Shown piece by piece: positions 30,888 to 37,794 of a stretch of 64,000 nucleotides of DNA (position 1 is its first letter; the number at the start of each line of letters is the position of its first letter). The position numbers and the translations under genes are program-made. The DNA comes from Actinomycetota bacterium (lineage in GTDB: Bacteria; Actinomycetota; Actinomycetes; Mycobacteriales; HKI-0501): assembly GCA_030840805.1 (NCBI GenBank), contig JAVEDU010000038.1, forward strand, positions 1 to 64,000. Reading direction: 5' to 3'. The notes under the pieces are model-generated. The model ran no database searches. It had not been told where the DNA came from and saw only the letters and a list, made by a program, of their open reading frames with translations.

Positions 30888-32060
30888 ATGACCTATCTAG
30901 ACCACGCGGCGACCACGCCGATGCTGCCGGAGGCCGTCGAGGCCTTCACGGCGGCACTCGGCGAGGTCGGCAATCCCTCCTCCCTCCACGCCAGCGGCCG
31001 CCGGGCCCGTCGCGTCGTCGAGGAGGCCCGGGAGCGGATCGCCGCCGCCCTGGGCGCGCGGCCCAGCGAGATCGTGTTCACGGCCGGGGGTACCGAGGCC
31101 GACAACCTCGCGATCAAGGGGCTGTTCTGGGCCCGCCGCGGGGCGGACCCCCGCCGGACCCGCATCCTCGCCGGGGCGGCCGAGCATCACGCCGTGCTCG
31201 ACGCCGCCCATTGGCTCGCGGTGCACGAGCGGGCCGAGGTCACCCTCCTCGACGTCGACGCGGTCGGCCGGGTCCGCCCCGAGACGCTCGCCGCCGCGCT
31301 GGCCGACCAGGCCGACCAGGCCGCGCTGGTCACGGTGATGTGGGCGAACAACGAGGTCGGCACCGTGCAGCCCATCGCCGAGCTGGCCGCGGTCGCCGCG
31401 GAGCACGGCGTCCCCTTCCACACCGACGCGGTGCAGGCCGTCGGCCAGCTGCCGGTCGACTTCGCCGCGTCGGGCGTGGACGCGCTGACCGTGACCGGCC
31501 ACAAGCTCGGCGGCCCGCTCGGCGTCGGCGCCCTCCTGCTGGGCCGCGACCTCCGCCTCACCCCGCTGCTGCACGGCGGCGGGCAGGAGCGGGACGTCCG
31601 CTCGGGGACCTTGGACGCGCCGGGGATCGTGGCGTTCGCGGTGGCCGTCGAGGCGGCCGTGAAGTCCCGGTCCGAGCGCACCGCCGCCCTGGCCGAGCTG
31701 CGCGACGACCTGATCCGCCGCGTCGTGGAGCTGGTCCCGGACGCCGTCCTCAACGGCGACCCGGTGGACCGGCTTCCCGGCAACGCGCACTTCTCGTTCC
31801 CGGGCTGCGAGGGCGACGCCCTGCTCATGCTGCTCGACGCGCGGGGGATCGAGTGCTCGACCGGTTCCGCGTGCTCGGCGGGCGTGGCGCAGCCGAGCCA
31901 CGTCCTGCTCGCGATGGGCGCCGACGAGGAGCGGGCCCGCGGTTCGCTGCGGTTCTCCCTCGGGCACACCTCGACCGCGGCCGACGTCGACGAGCTGATC
32001 GGCGCCCTGGGCCCCGTGGTGGAGCGGGCCCGCCGCGCCGGCGAGGGGTGGCGGTCGTGA
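30888..32060 (+). CDS. iscS: Cysteine desulfurase (IscS/NifS type)
   Basis: The PLP enzyme takes sulfur from cysteine as a persulfide for tRNA thiolation and Fe-S clusters. The 390-residue protein begins [11 protein letters not shown]; the PLP lysine is K206 in [12 protein letters not shown], and the persulfide cysteine is C329 in [10 protein letters not shown], with the His in [11 protein letters not shown] stacking on the cofactor. The stop overlaps the mnmA GTG (GTGA), so sulfur donor and tRNA thiolase are made together, as in the Rv3025c-Rv3024c pair of M. tuberculosis. Confidence 0.96.
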   Translation: MTYLDHAATTPMLPEAVEAFTAALGEVGNPSSLHASGRRARRVVEEARERIAAALGARPSEIVFTAGGTEADNLAIKGLFWARRGADPRRTRILAGAAEHHAVLDAAHWLAVHERAEVTLLDVDAVGRVRPETLAAALADQADQAALVTVMWANNEVGTVQPIAELAAVAAEHGVPFHTDAVQAVGQLPVDFAASGVDALTVTGHKLGGPLGVGALLLGRDLRLTPLLHGGGQERDVRSGTLDAPGIVAFAVAVEAAVKSRSERTAALAELRDDLIRRVVELVPDAVLNGDPVDRLPGNAHFSFPGCEGDALLMLLDARGIECSTGSACSAGVAQPSHVLLAMGADEERARGSLRFSLGHTSTAADVDELIGALGPVVERARRAGEGWRS

Positions 32061-33190
32061 CGGTCTCCGCGCGCATGAGGGTCCTGGCCGCGATGAGCGG
32101 CGGAGTGGACTCCGCCGTGGCCGCCGCGCGCGCCGTGGCCGCCGGACACGACGTGACCGGTGTCCACCTCGCTCTCGCCCGGGACCCCGCGTCGCACCGT
32201 ACCGGCGCGCGCGGGTGCTGCACGAAGGAGGACGCCCGGGACGCCCGCCGGGCCGCCGACGTGCTCGGCATCCCGTTCTACGTGTGGGACCTGGCGGAGC
32301 GGTTCCACGACGACGTGATCGACGACTTCGTGGCCGAGTACGCGGCCGGGCGCACCCCGAACCCGTGCCTGCGCTGCAACGAGAAGATCAAGTTCACCGC
32401 CGTGCTGGACCGCGCGCTCGCGCTCGGCTTCGACGCGGTGGTGACCGGGCACCACGCGCGGCTGTCCGTGGCCGACGGCGTGCCCACCCTGCGCCGCAGC
32501 GTCGACGAGGCGAAGGACCAGTCGTACGTCCTCGCCGTGCTGACCCGCGAGCAGCTCGCGCACTCGATGTTCCCGCTCGGCGACTCGACCAAGACCCAGG
32601 TGCGGGCCGAGGCGGCCGCCCGCGGGCTCGCCGTGGCGGAGAAGCCCGACAGCCACGACATCTGCTTCATCGCCGACGGGGACACCGCCGGGTTCCTGCG
32701 CCGCGAGCTGGGCTCCCGGCCGGGCTCGGTGGTCGACTCGGTGACCGGCGACGTGCTCGGGGAGCACGACGGCGCCTACGCGTACACGGTCGGGCAGCGG
32801 CGGGGGCTCCGGCTCGGCCGGCCCGCCGCCGACGGCAGGCCCCGGTACGTGCTCGACATCCAGCCGGTCTCCGGCACGGTCACCGTCGGCCCCGCCGAGG
32901 CGCTCGACGCGGACCTGGTCGACGCCGGTCGTCCGGTGTGGACGGACGGGGTCGCCCGCGACGGCGAGCTCCGGTGCGCCGTCCAGGTGCGGGCCCACGG
33001 CGGCCGGGTCCCCGCGGTCGTCACCGCGACCCCCGACGGAGTCGTGGCGCGACTGGAGACCCCCGTGCGGGGCGTCGCGGCCGGCCAGGCGCTGGTGCTC
33101 TACGACGGCGACCGGGTGCTCGGCTCCGCCACGATCACGGCGACCCGGCCGGTCCCCGCCGCGGGACCGCTCGCGGAGGTCACCGCGTGA
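32057..33190 (+). CDS. mnmA: tRNA-specific 2-thiouridylase MnmA
   Basis: The enzyme thiolates U34 of tRNA (Lys, Glu, Gln) using ATP and the persulfide from the desulfurase. The 377-residue chain has the P-loop [14 protein letters not shown], the first catalytic Cys in [13 protein letters not shown] and the second in [15 protein letters not shown], a central domain with YTVGQRRGL and a C-terminal beta domain. GTG at 32057 has GAGGGG upstream and overlaps the iscS stop; the alternative ATG at 32075 gives the more usual family N-terminus ([10 protein letters not shown]), 371 residues. The downstream gene overlaps by GTGA. Confidence 0.95.
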   Translation: MTVSARMRVLAAMSGGVDSAVAAARAVAAGHDVTGVHLALARDPASHRTGARGCCTKEDARDARRAADVLGIPFYVWDLAERFHDDVIDDFVAEYAAGRTPNPCLRCNEKIKFTAVLDRALALGFDAVVTGHHARLSVADGVPTLRRSVDEAKDQSYVLAVLTREQLAHSMFPLGDSTKTQVRAEAAARGLAVAEKPDSHDICFIADGDTAGFLRRELGSRPGSVVDSVTGDVLGEHDGAYAYTVGQRRGLRLGRPAADGRPRYVLDIQPVSGTVTVGPAEALDADLVDAGRPVWTDGVARDGELRCAVQVRAHGGRVPAVVTATPDGVVARLETPVRGVAAGQALVLYDGDRVLGSATITATRPVPAAGPLAEVTA

Positions 33191-33555
33191 CCGCCGTGGC
33201 GTTCGCCCGCGACGGGCGGCTGCACGTCGTGTTCGCGGGACTGGACGCGGTGTGGGCGTGTCGGCGCCGGGTCGACGTACCGCTGACCGCGGTCACCGGT
33301 GCGCGGGTCCTGTCCCGGGCCGAGGCGCTCGCCGACAAGCCGTCGGTGCGAGCGCCGGGGACGTACCTCCCCGGCGTGATCGTGGCCGGGACGTACCGTG
33401 CTCCGCGTCGTCGCCCGCAGCTCTGGTGCGTCCACACCGCCGAGCAGGTGCTCGTGATCGACCTCACCGAGGAGGCCCGGCTCCAGCGGATCGTGCTGGA
33501 CGTCGCCGACCCGGCCGCGGTCGCCGTGGAGCTCACCGGGCACCTCACCGCGTGA
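33187..33555 (+). CDS. Conserved hypothetical protein, PH-like fold suspected
   Basis: This 122-residue protein has no named function. Its pattern of beta strands with [31 protein letters not shown] and the closing [25 protein letters not shown] resembles a widespread actinobacterial family of small PH-like proteins. It has no signal peptide or membrane segment. It is locked between mnmA and the YchJ-like gene by GTGA overlaps on both sides, so it is certainly co-translated with them. A role near the membrane or in protein scaffolding is only a guess. Confidence 0.75.
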   Translation: MTAVAFARDGRLHVVFAGLDAVWACRRRVDVPLTAVTGARVLSRAEALADKPSVRAPGTYLPGVIVAGTYRAPRRRPQLWCVHTAEQVLVIDLTEEARLQRIVLDVADPAAVAVELTGHLTA

Positions 33556-33950
33556 CGCCCGACGCCCGCTGCCCCTGTGGCCTCGGGGAGCCCTGTGCCG
33601 ACTGCTGCGGGCGCCTGCACCGCGGCGCGGCGGAGGCGCCCACCGCGGAGCTGCTGATGCGCTCGCGGTACAGCGCCTTCGCGCTGCGCGACGAGGCGTA
33701 CCTGCTCCGGACCTGGCACCCCTCCACCCGGCCGCGCCACGTCGCATTCGACCCCGATCAGGAATGGTCCGGGCTGGACATCCTCGGGACACAGCGCGGT
33801 GGTCTGCTCGATGCGGACGGCACCGTCGAGTTCCGTGCCCACTACCGCCTGCGGGGCCGCTCGGGGACCCTGGACGAGCGCAGCCGCTTCGTCCGGGACG
33901 GCGGCGCCTGGCAGTACGTGGACGCGATCGCGTCGCCGCGACGCGCCTGA
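33552..33950 (+). CDS. YchJ-like protein with SEC-C zinc motif (UPF0225)
   Basis: This 132-residue protein starts with a zinc-binding cysteine cluster, CPCGLGEPCADCCGRLHRG. The family phrase LLMRSRYSAFALRDEAYLLRTWHP follows, then a small NTF2-like domain ending GGAWQYVDA. The SEC-C motif is shared with SecA and often binds zinc; the function of YchJ proteins is unknown. The GTG start overlaps the previous stop. It ends the iscS-mnmA-hypothetical-ychJ operon. Confidence 0.9.
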   Translation: MTPDARCPCGLGEPCADCCGRLHRGAAEAPTAELLMRSRYSAFALRDEAYLLRTWHPSTRPRHVAFDPDQEWSGLDILGTQRGGLLDADGTVEFRAHYRLRGRSGTLDERSRFVRDGGAWQYVDAIASPRRA

Positions 33951-33988
33951 CCGGGTATCACCGCAGCCGCCGAGCCCTCGGTACGACG

Positions 33989-33999
33989 AGGAGGTGATC
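33989..33999 (+). promoter_or_regulatory. Exceptionally strong ribosome binding site
   Basis: AGGAGGTGATC is complementary over its full length to the 3' end of bacterial 16S rRNA and lies four bases before the ATG at 34004. It makes the short following reading frame a convincing gene. Confidence 0.85.
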
Positions 34000-34003
34000 G
34001 ACG

Positions 34004-34204
34004 ATGGACGTCGTCACGTGCCCGGAGTGCGGCGCACCGGCCGAGGCCGAGTCCTGGGGCGAGGCGGACAGCACCGACGGGCCGATCGAGCTGGTCAGGA
34101 CGCGGTGCGCCCGGCGGCACTGCCTGGTCCTCCCGCGGACCTCGCTGGTGGCCACGGAGCGGGCGGCCCGCGACGACCGGGGTGAGCGGACCGGGGGCAG
34201 CTAG
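34004..34204 (+). CDS. Small putative zinc-ribbon protein
   Basis: This 66-residue acidic/basic mixed protein begins MDVVTCPECGAPAEAESWGE and has a second Cys-rich part, RTRCARRHCLVLP, so a CxxC plus C-x4-C pair could bind zinc. Such small proteins are common in actinobacteria and unassigned. The near-perfect Shine-Dalgarno supports high translation. It is separated from ychJ by 53 bases and from the protease gene by 141 bases. Confidence 0.7.
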   Translation: MDVVTCPECGAPAEAESWGEADSTDGPIELVRTRCARRHCLVLPRTSLVATERAARDDRGERTGGS

Positions 34205-34266
34205 CACCCTCGTCCGCGGTCGTGGGCCGGCGCGGTACGGAACCGGACCCGGGATCACGCGAGCGT

Positions 34267-34291
34267 GTTTCGCCCACGGCGAAGCGGGGAT
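34267..34291 (+). promoter_or_regulatory. Weak candidate stress (SigB/SigF-type) promoter
   Basis: GTTT (34267-34270), 15 bases, then GGGGAT (34286-34291) approximates the GTTT-N15-GGGTAT consensus of actinobacterial SigF/SigB-like sigma factors, 55 bases before the protease start. This is a short, degenerate match. Confidence 0.25.
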
Positions 34292-34345
34292 GTCCGCGGC
34301 CGGCGCCGCCGTTGCACCTGGGGCGGCACCCCCCGGGAGGCACCC

Positions 34346-35293
34346 ATGACCACAGACCCCCTCGACGCGTACTCCCGCATCGTCACGACCGTCGCGCGGC
34401 GGCTCCTTCCCTCGGTCGCGAGCCTCGCCGTCCACGGGCAGCGCCCGGGCGGGGAGGGCGTCCTCGGTACCGGTTCGGCGGTGACGTTCACCGGCGACGG
34501 CTTCCTGCTCACCAACGCGCACGTCGTCGGCGGCGCCACCGGGGGGACCGCGGCGTTCTCCGACGGCAGCCGGTCGCCGTTCGAGGTGGTCGGCCGCGAC
34601 CGCCTGTCCGATCTCGCCGTGGTGCGCGTCCACGGGGCCACGCCGGCCCCGGCGGAGCTCGGCAACGCCGACGACCTGGTGGTGGGCCAGCTGGTCGTCG
34701 CGGTCGGCAGCCCGCTCGGCCTCGCCGGCTCGGTGACCGCCGGGGTGGTGAGCGCGCTCGGACGTTCGCTGCCGGCGCGCAGCGGCACCACCGTGCGCGT
34801 CATCGAGGACGTCATCCAGACCGATGCCGCGCTGAACCCCGGCAACTCCGGCGGTGCGCTGGCCGACTCGGTCGGCAGCGTGGTGGGCATCAACACCGCC
34901 GTCGCGGGGATCGGTCTCGGGCTGGCCGTACCGGTGAACCCCACGAGCATGCGGATCGTGGCCGCGCTGATGCGCGACGGGCGGGTCCGGCGCGCATACC
35001 TCGGACTCGCCGCCGCTCCGGCCCCGCTCCCGGCGCCGCTCGCCGCGCGGCTCGGCCGGGACCACGGGGTACGGATCGCGCACGTCGACCCCGGGAGTCC
35101 GGCCGAGCACGCCGGGCTGCGGGCGGGGGACCTGGTGGTCACGGTCGCGGGCGAGCCGGTGGCCGACGCCCAGGCGCTGCAGCGCCGGATGTTCACGGAC
35201 GCGATCGACGTACCGCTGGCGATCACGACCTGGCGACACGGTGCGATGGTGGATGTCATCGCGCAGCCGACCGAGCTCGTGGACCGGCCGTGA
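34346..35293 (+). CDS. HtrA-like S1C serine protease with PDZ domain, no membrane anchor
   Basis: This 315-residue trypsin-fold protease has the triad H59 (LLTNAHVVGG), D89 (LSDLAVVR) and S168 (LNPGNSGGAL), then one PDZ domain (about residues 225-305, IAHVDPGSPAEHAGLRAGDLVV). Actinobacterial HtrA proteins normally have an N-terminal membrane helix; here the catalytic domain begins almost at once, with neither signal peptide nor hydrophobic anchor. The ATG at 34346 follows GGGAGG at a good distance. It is therefore probably a cytoplasmic protease or chaperone. It is a single gene with its own terminator. Confidence 0.9.
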   Translation: MTTDPLDAYSRIVTTVARRLLPSVASLAVHGQRPGGEGVLGTGSAVTFTGDGFLLTNAHVVGGATGGTAAFSDGSRSPFEVVGRDRLSDLAVVRVHGATPAPAELGNADDLVVGQLVVAVGSPLGLAGSVTAGVVSALGRSLPARSGTTVRVIEDVIQTDAALNPGNSGGALADSVGSVVGINTAVAGIGLGLAVPVNPTSMRIVAALMRDGRVRRAYLGLAAAPAPLPAPLAARLGRDHGVRIAHVDPGSPAEHAGLRAGDLVVTVAGEPVADAQALQRRMFTDAIDVPLAITTWRHGAMVDVIAQPTELVDRP

Positions 35294-35300
35294 CGAGACA

Positions 35301-35352
35301 GCGGCACGTGGCGACCGGCGTCCCCCCCAGGCCGCCGGTCGCCACGCGCCGC
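35301..35352 (+). terminator. Terminator hairpin after the HtrA-like gene
   Basis: 35301-35320 pairs with 35333-35352: GCGGC and GTGGCGACCGGCG pair with CGCCGGTCGCCAC and GCCGC around a small AC/GC internal mismatch. The loop holds a run of seven C. No T-tract. Confidence 0.7.
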
Positions 35353-35378
35353 TGGGGTCTTCATCGGCGCTGCCCGCC

Positions 35379-35393
35379 GATATCTGAGATATC
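35379..35393. promoter_or_regulatory. AT-rich palindrome upstream of the F420-type reductase gene
   Basis: GATATC-TGA-GATATC is a perfect 6-3-6 palindrome, strikingly AT-rich for this sequence, 43 bases before the start at 35436. It is a likely binding site for a dimeric regulator. Confidence 0.6.
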
Positions 35394-35435
35394 TCCGCGG
35401 GCGGACAGCGGTGGTTCGGCAGAGGAGGTCGCGAC

Positions 35436-36062
35436 ATGCGGATCGGACTGATCGGAGCAGGAAGCCTCGGCAGCACGCTGGCGAGGCTTGCGGTGGACCA
35501 CGGGCACGAGGTGGTGGTGAGCAACTCCCGCGGGCCGGAGACGCTCACGGACCTGGTGACCGAGCTCGGCGACCCGGCCGCCGCGGGTACCGCCGCCGGG
35601 GCGGCCGCGGCGGGGGACGTGGTCGTGGTGGCGGTCCCGCTGAGGAGCTACCGGGAGGTCCCGGTGGCCGAGCTGGCGGGCAAGGTGGTCATCGACACGA
35701 ACAACTACTACCCGGAGCTGGACGGGCAGTTCCCCGAGCTGGACGACGACAGCACGACGACGAGCGAGCTGCTCGCCGCCCACCTGCCCGGCGCGAGGGT
35801 CGTCAAGGCGTTCAACAACATCTACTCCGCGCACCTGGCGTCGGAGGGCACGCCGGCCGGGACGCCGGGCCGTCGGGCGCTGCCGATCGCGGGCGACGAC
35901 GCCGGGGCGAAACGGACGGTGGCGGACCTGATCGGCGAGTTCGGCTTCGACGTGGTCGACGTCGGCCCGCTCGTGGAGGGCCGGCGCTTCCAGCGGGACA
36001 AGCCCGCGTACGTCGCCGCCTTCGACGAGGCCGGGCTGCGCGAGGCCCTCTCCCGGGGCTGA
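35436..36062 (+). CDS. NADPH-dependent F420 reductase-like oxidoreductase
   Basis: This 208-residue protein has the N-terminal Rossmann motif IGLIGAGSLGSTLARL followed by VVVSNSRGPETL, typical of the F420-dependent NADP oxidoreductase family, and VVVVAVPLRSYREV, DTNNYYPELDG and VVKAFNNIYSAHL. Bacterial members reduce F420 or other acceptors with NADPH, or reduce unrelated substrates; the exact one is unknown here. The AGAGGAGG ribosome binding site precedes the ATG at 35436. A short palindrome upstream suggests its own control. Confidence 0.87.
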   Translation: MRIGLIGAGSLGSTLARLAVDHGHEVVVSNSRGPETLTDLVTELGDPAAAGTAAGAAAAGDVVVVAVPLRSYREVPVAELAGKVVIDTNNYYPELDGQFPELDDDSTTTSELLAAHLPGARVVKAFNNIYSAHLASEGTPAGTPGRRALPIAGDDAGAKRTVADLIGEFGFDVVDVGPLVEGRRFQRDKPAYVAAFDEAGLREALSRG

Positions 36063-36126
36063 CCGCAGGGGCGGCCGGGGCGCCTTTCGTGCTGCGGCCC
36101 GGCACCGCGGTGGGCAGAATCCGGAC

Positions 36127-36618
36127 ATGCCCGATGTCGATGGTGGAACCGCGTCCGAGGTGGCCGCCACCGCCACCGCCCGCGGGCTGACGGTGGCGGT
36201 CGCCGAGTCGCTCACGGCCGGCGCGATCGCAGGTGAGCTGGGGGCGGCGCCGGAGGCGTCCACCTGGTTCCGCGGCGGCGTGGTGGCGTACTCGTCCGAG
36301 GTGAAGTTCGAGGTCCTCGGCGTACCGGTGGGTCCCGTCGTGACCGAGGAGTGTGCCCGGGTGATGGCGCGCGGCGTCGCGTCGCTGCTCGGTGCCGATC
36401 TCGCGGTGAGCGTCACCGGGGTGGGCGGGCCCGGCGAGGAGGAGGGGCATCCGCCCGGCACCGTGTGGTTCGGCGTCGTGTCGCCGGCGGGCGAGCACGC
36501 CGAGCGGCGGAGGTTCGACGGCGAGCCGGCGGTCGTCGTCGCCGCGACGGCCGCCCACGCGCTGAGGCTGCTGCGGGACGCCTGCTCCGCCGGACCGGAT
36601 GGCAGGCTGACGGCATGA
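36127..36618 (+). CDS. CinA C-terminal domain protein, nicotinamide-nucleotide amidase
   Basis: This 163-residue stand-alone CinA-C domain probably deamidates NMN to nicotinate mononucleotide (PncC activity). Family motifs are VAVAESLTAGAIAGELG (the AES-T catalytic loop), FRGGVVAYSSEVKFEVLGV and VTGVGGPGEEEGHPPGTVWFGV. The stop overlaps the ATG of the next gene (ATGA), so it is translated with the DsbA-like protein. Confidence 0.92.
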   Translation: MPDVDGGTASEVAATATARGLTVAVAESLTAGAIAGELGAAPEASTWFRGGVVAYSSEVKFEVLGVPVGPVVTEECARVMARGVASLLGADLAVSVTGVGGPGEEEGHPPGTVWFGVVSPAGEHAERRRFDGEPAVVVAATAAHALRLLRDACSAGPDGRLTA

Positions 36619-37247
36619 CGACCGCCGTGGACTTCTTCTTCGACCCCGTCTGCCCCTGGGCCTGGATCACCTCGCGCTGGGTCGTGGAGGTCGGCACCCA
36701 GCGCGAGATCGACGTGCACTGGCGGTTCATCTCGCTGCGACTGCTCAACGCAGACAAGGACTACGCCATCCATTTCCCGGCCGGGTACCCGGAGGGCCAC
36801 ACCCTGGGCCTGCGCCTGCTCCGGGTGGCGGCCGCGGTCCGCGACGCCGCGGGGAACGACGCGGTCGGGCGGTTCTACACCGAGCTGGGGCAGCGCATCC
36901 ACCGGCCGGGCGCCGGGCTCATGGACCTCCCCGACGGCGGGCTCGCGGCGGCGCTGGCCGCGGCCGGTCTCCCCGCGGAGCTCGTGGCGGCACAGGACGA
37001 CGAGCGGTACGACGCCGTCGTCGCCGAGGAGACCGAGCTGGCCCGCGAGCGTGCGGGCCGGGACGTCGGCACCCCGGTGCTGACGTTCGCCGGTCCGGGC
37101 GGACCGTCCTTCTTCGGGCCGGTGATCAGCCGCATCCCGCGCGGGACGGAGGCCGTCGAGCTGTGGGACGCGACCGAGAAGCTGGCGAGCTTCCCGGGCT
37201 TCGCGGAGCTCAAGCGGGCGGTGCGGGAGACCCCGCAGCTCGCCTGA
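36615..37247 (+). CDS. DsbA-family protein (mycothiol-dependent Rv2466c type) with CPWA site
   Basis: This 210-residue thioredoxin-fold protein resembles, from memory, M. tuberculosis Rv2466c, a mycothiol-dependent oxidoreductase that activates some nitro compounds. Matching phrases include FDPVCPWAWITSRW, the GTPVLTF cis-proline strand, FFGPVISRIPRG and ELKRAVRETPQ. The active-site CPWC of that protein is CPWA here (Cys13, Ala16), so only the nucleophilic Cys remains and a monothiol mechanism with mycothiol is expected. It overlaps the cinA-like gene (ATGA) and converges on the rhodanese gene 16 bases later. Confidence 0.9.
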   Translation: MTTAVDFFFDPVCPWAWITSRWVVEVGTQREIDVHWRFISLRLLNADKDYAIHFPAGYPEGHTLGLRLLRVAAAVRDAAGNDAVGRFYTELGQRIHRPGAGLMDLPDGGLAAALAAAGLPAELVAAQDDERYDAVVAEETELARERAGRDVGTPVLTFAGPGGPSFFGPVISRIPRGTEAVELWDATEKLASFPGFAELKRAVRETPQLA

Positions 37248-37263
37248 GAGCCCTTCCGGAGCG

Positions 37264-37677
37264 TCAGCGCCGCACGTCGGCGGGGCCGGCGGTGAGCGGT
37301 AGCCCGGCCGCCAGCCACGCCTCGATCCCACCGGCCAGGTCGGTCGCGCGCCAGAGCCCGACCTGCCGCAGGCTCGCCGCGGCGAGGCTGGAGCTGTACC
37401 CCTGATGGCACACGACGACGATCTGGACGTCGTGGCCGATCGCCTCGGGGATGCGCGCGTCGCCGGCCGGGTCGAGGCGCCACTCCAGCACGGTGCGGTC
37501 GATGACGAGCGCGCCGGGCAGCTCGCCCTGTTCGGCGCGCTGGGTCTCGGTCCGGGTGTCGACCAGCAGCGCGCCGCCCCGCACCGCCTCGACCGTCTCG
37601 TGCGGGGTCAGACGCCGCACGCCCAGGCGGGACTTCGCCAGCACGGCCTCGATGCCCTCCGCTCCGCTCACCGGCAC
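37264..37677 (-). CDS. Single-domain rhodanese-like sulfurtransferase
   Basis: This 137-residue rhodanese domain has the active-site loop VVVCHQGYSSSLAA and the structural motifs LLVDTRTETQRAEQGELPGALVIDR and DLAGGIEAWLAAGLPL. It could handle persulfide or act as a sulfur relay, in keeping with the nearby thiol enzyme, but no substrate is known. GTG at 37677 (or 37671) is chosen; the frame is open far upstream antisense to the sensor gene. It diverges from the GGDEF-EAL gene. Confidence 0.88.
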   Translation of the reverse strand: MPVSGAEGIEAVLAKSRLGVRRLTPHETVEAVRGGALLVDTRTETQRAEQGELPGALVIDRTVLEWRLDPAGDARIPEAIGHDVQIVVVCHQGYSSSLAAASLRQVGLWRATDLAGGIEAWLAAGLPLTAGPADVRR

Positions 37678-37794
37678 ATCCTGGCGGACACCCGCGGTCG
37701 GTGCAGAACTCGGCGCCGGGGCCTGCCGGAAGGATGCGCTGCACCGGGTCGCGGCCCTAGGCTGAGTGCACCCTCGCGGACGGAGGTGGGCCCG

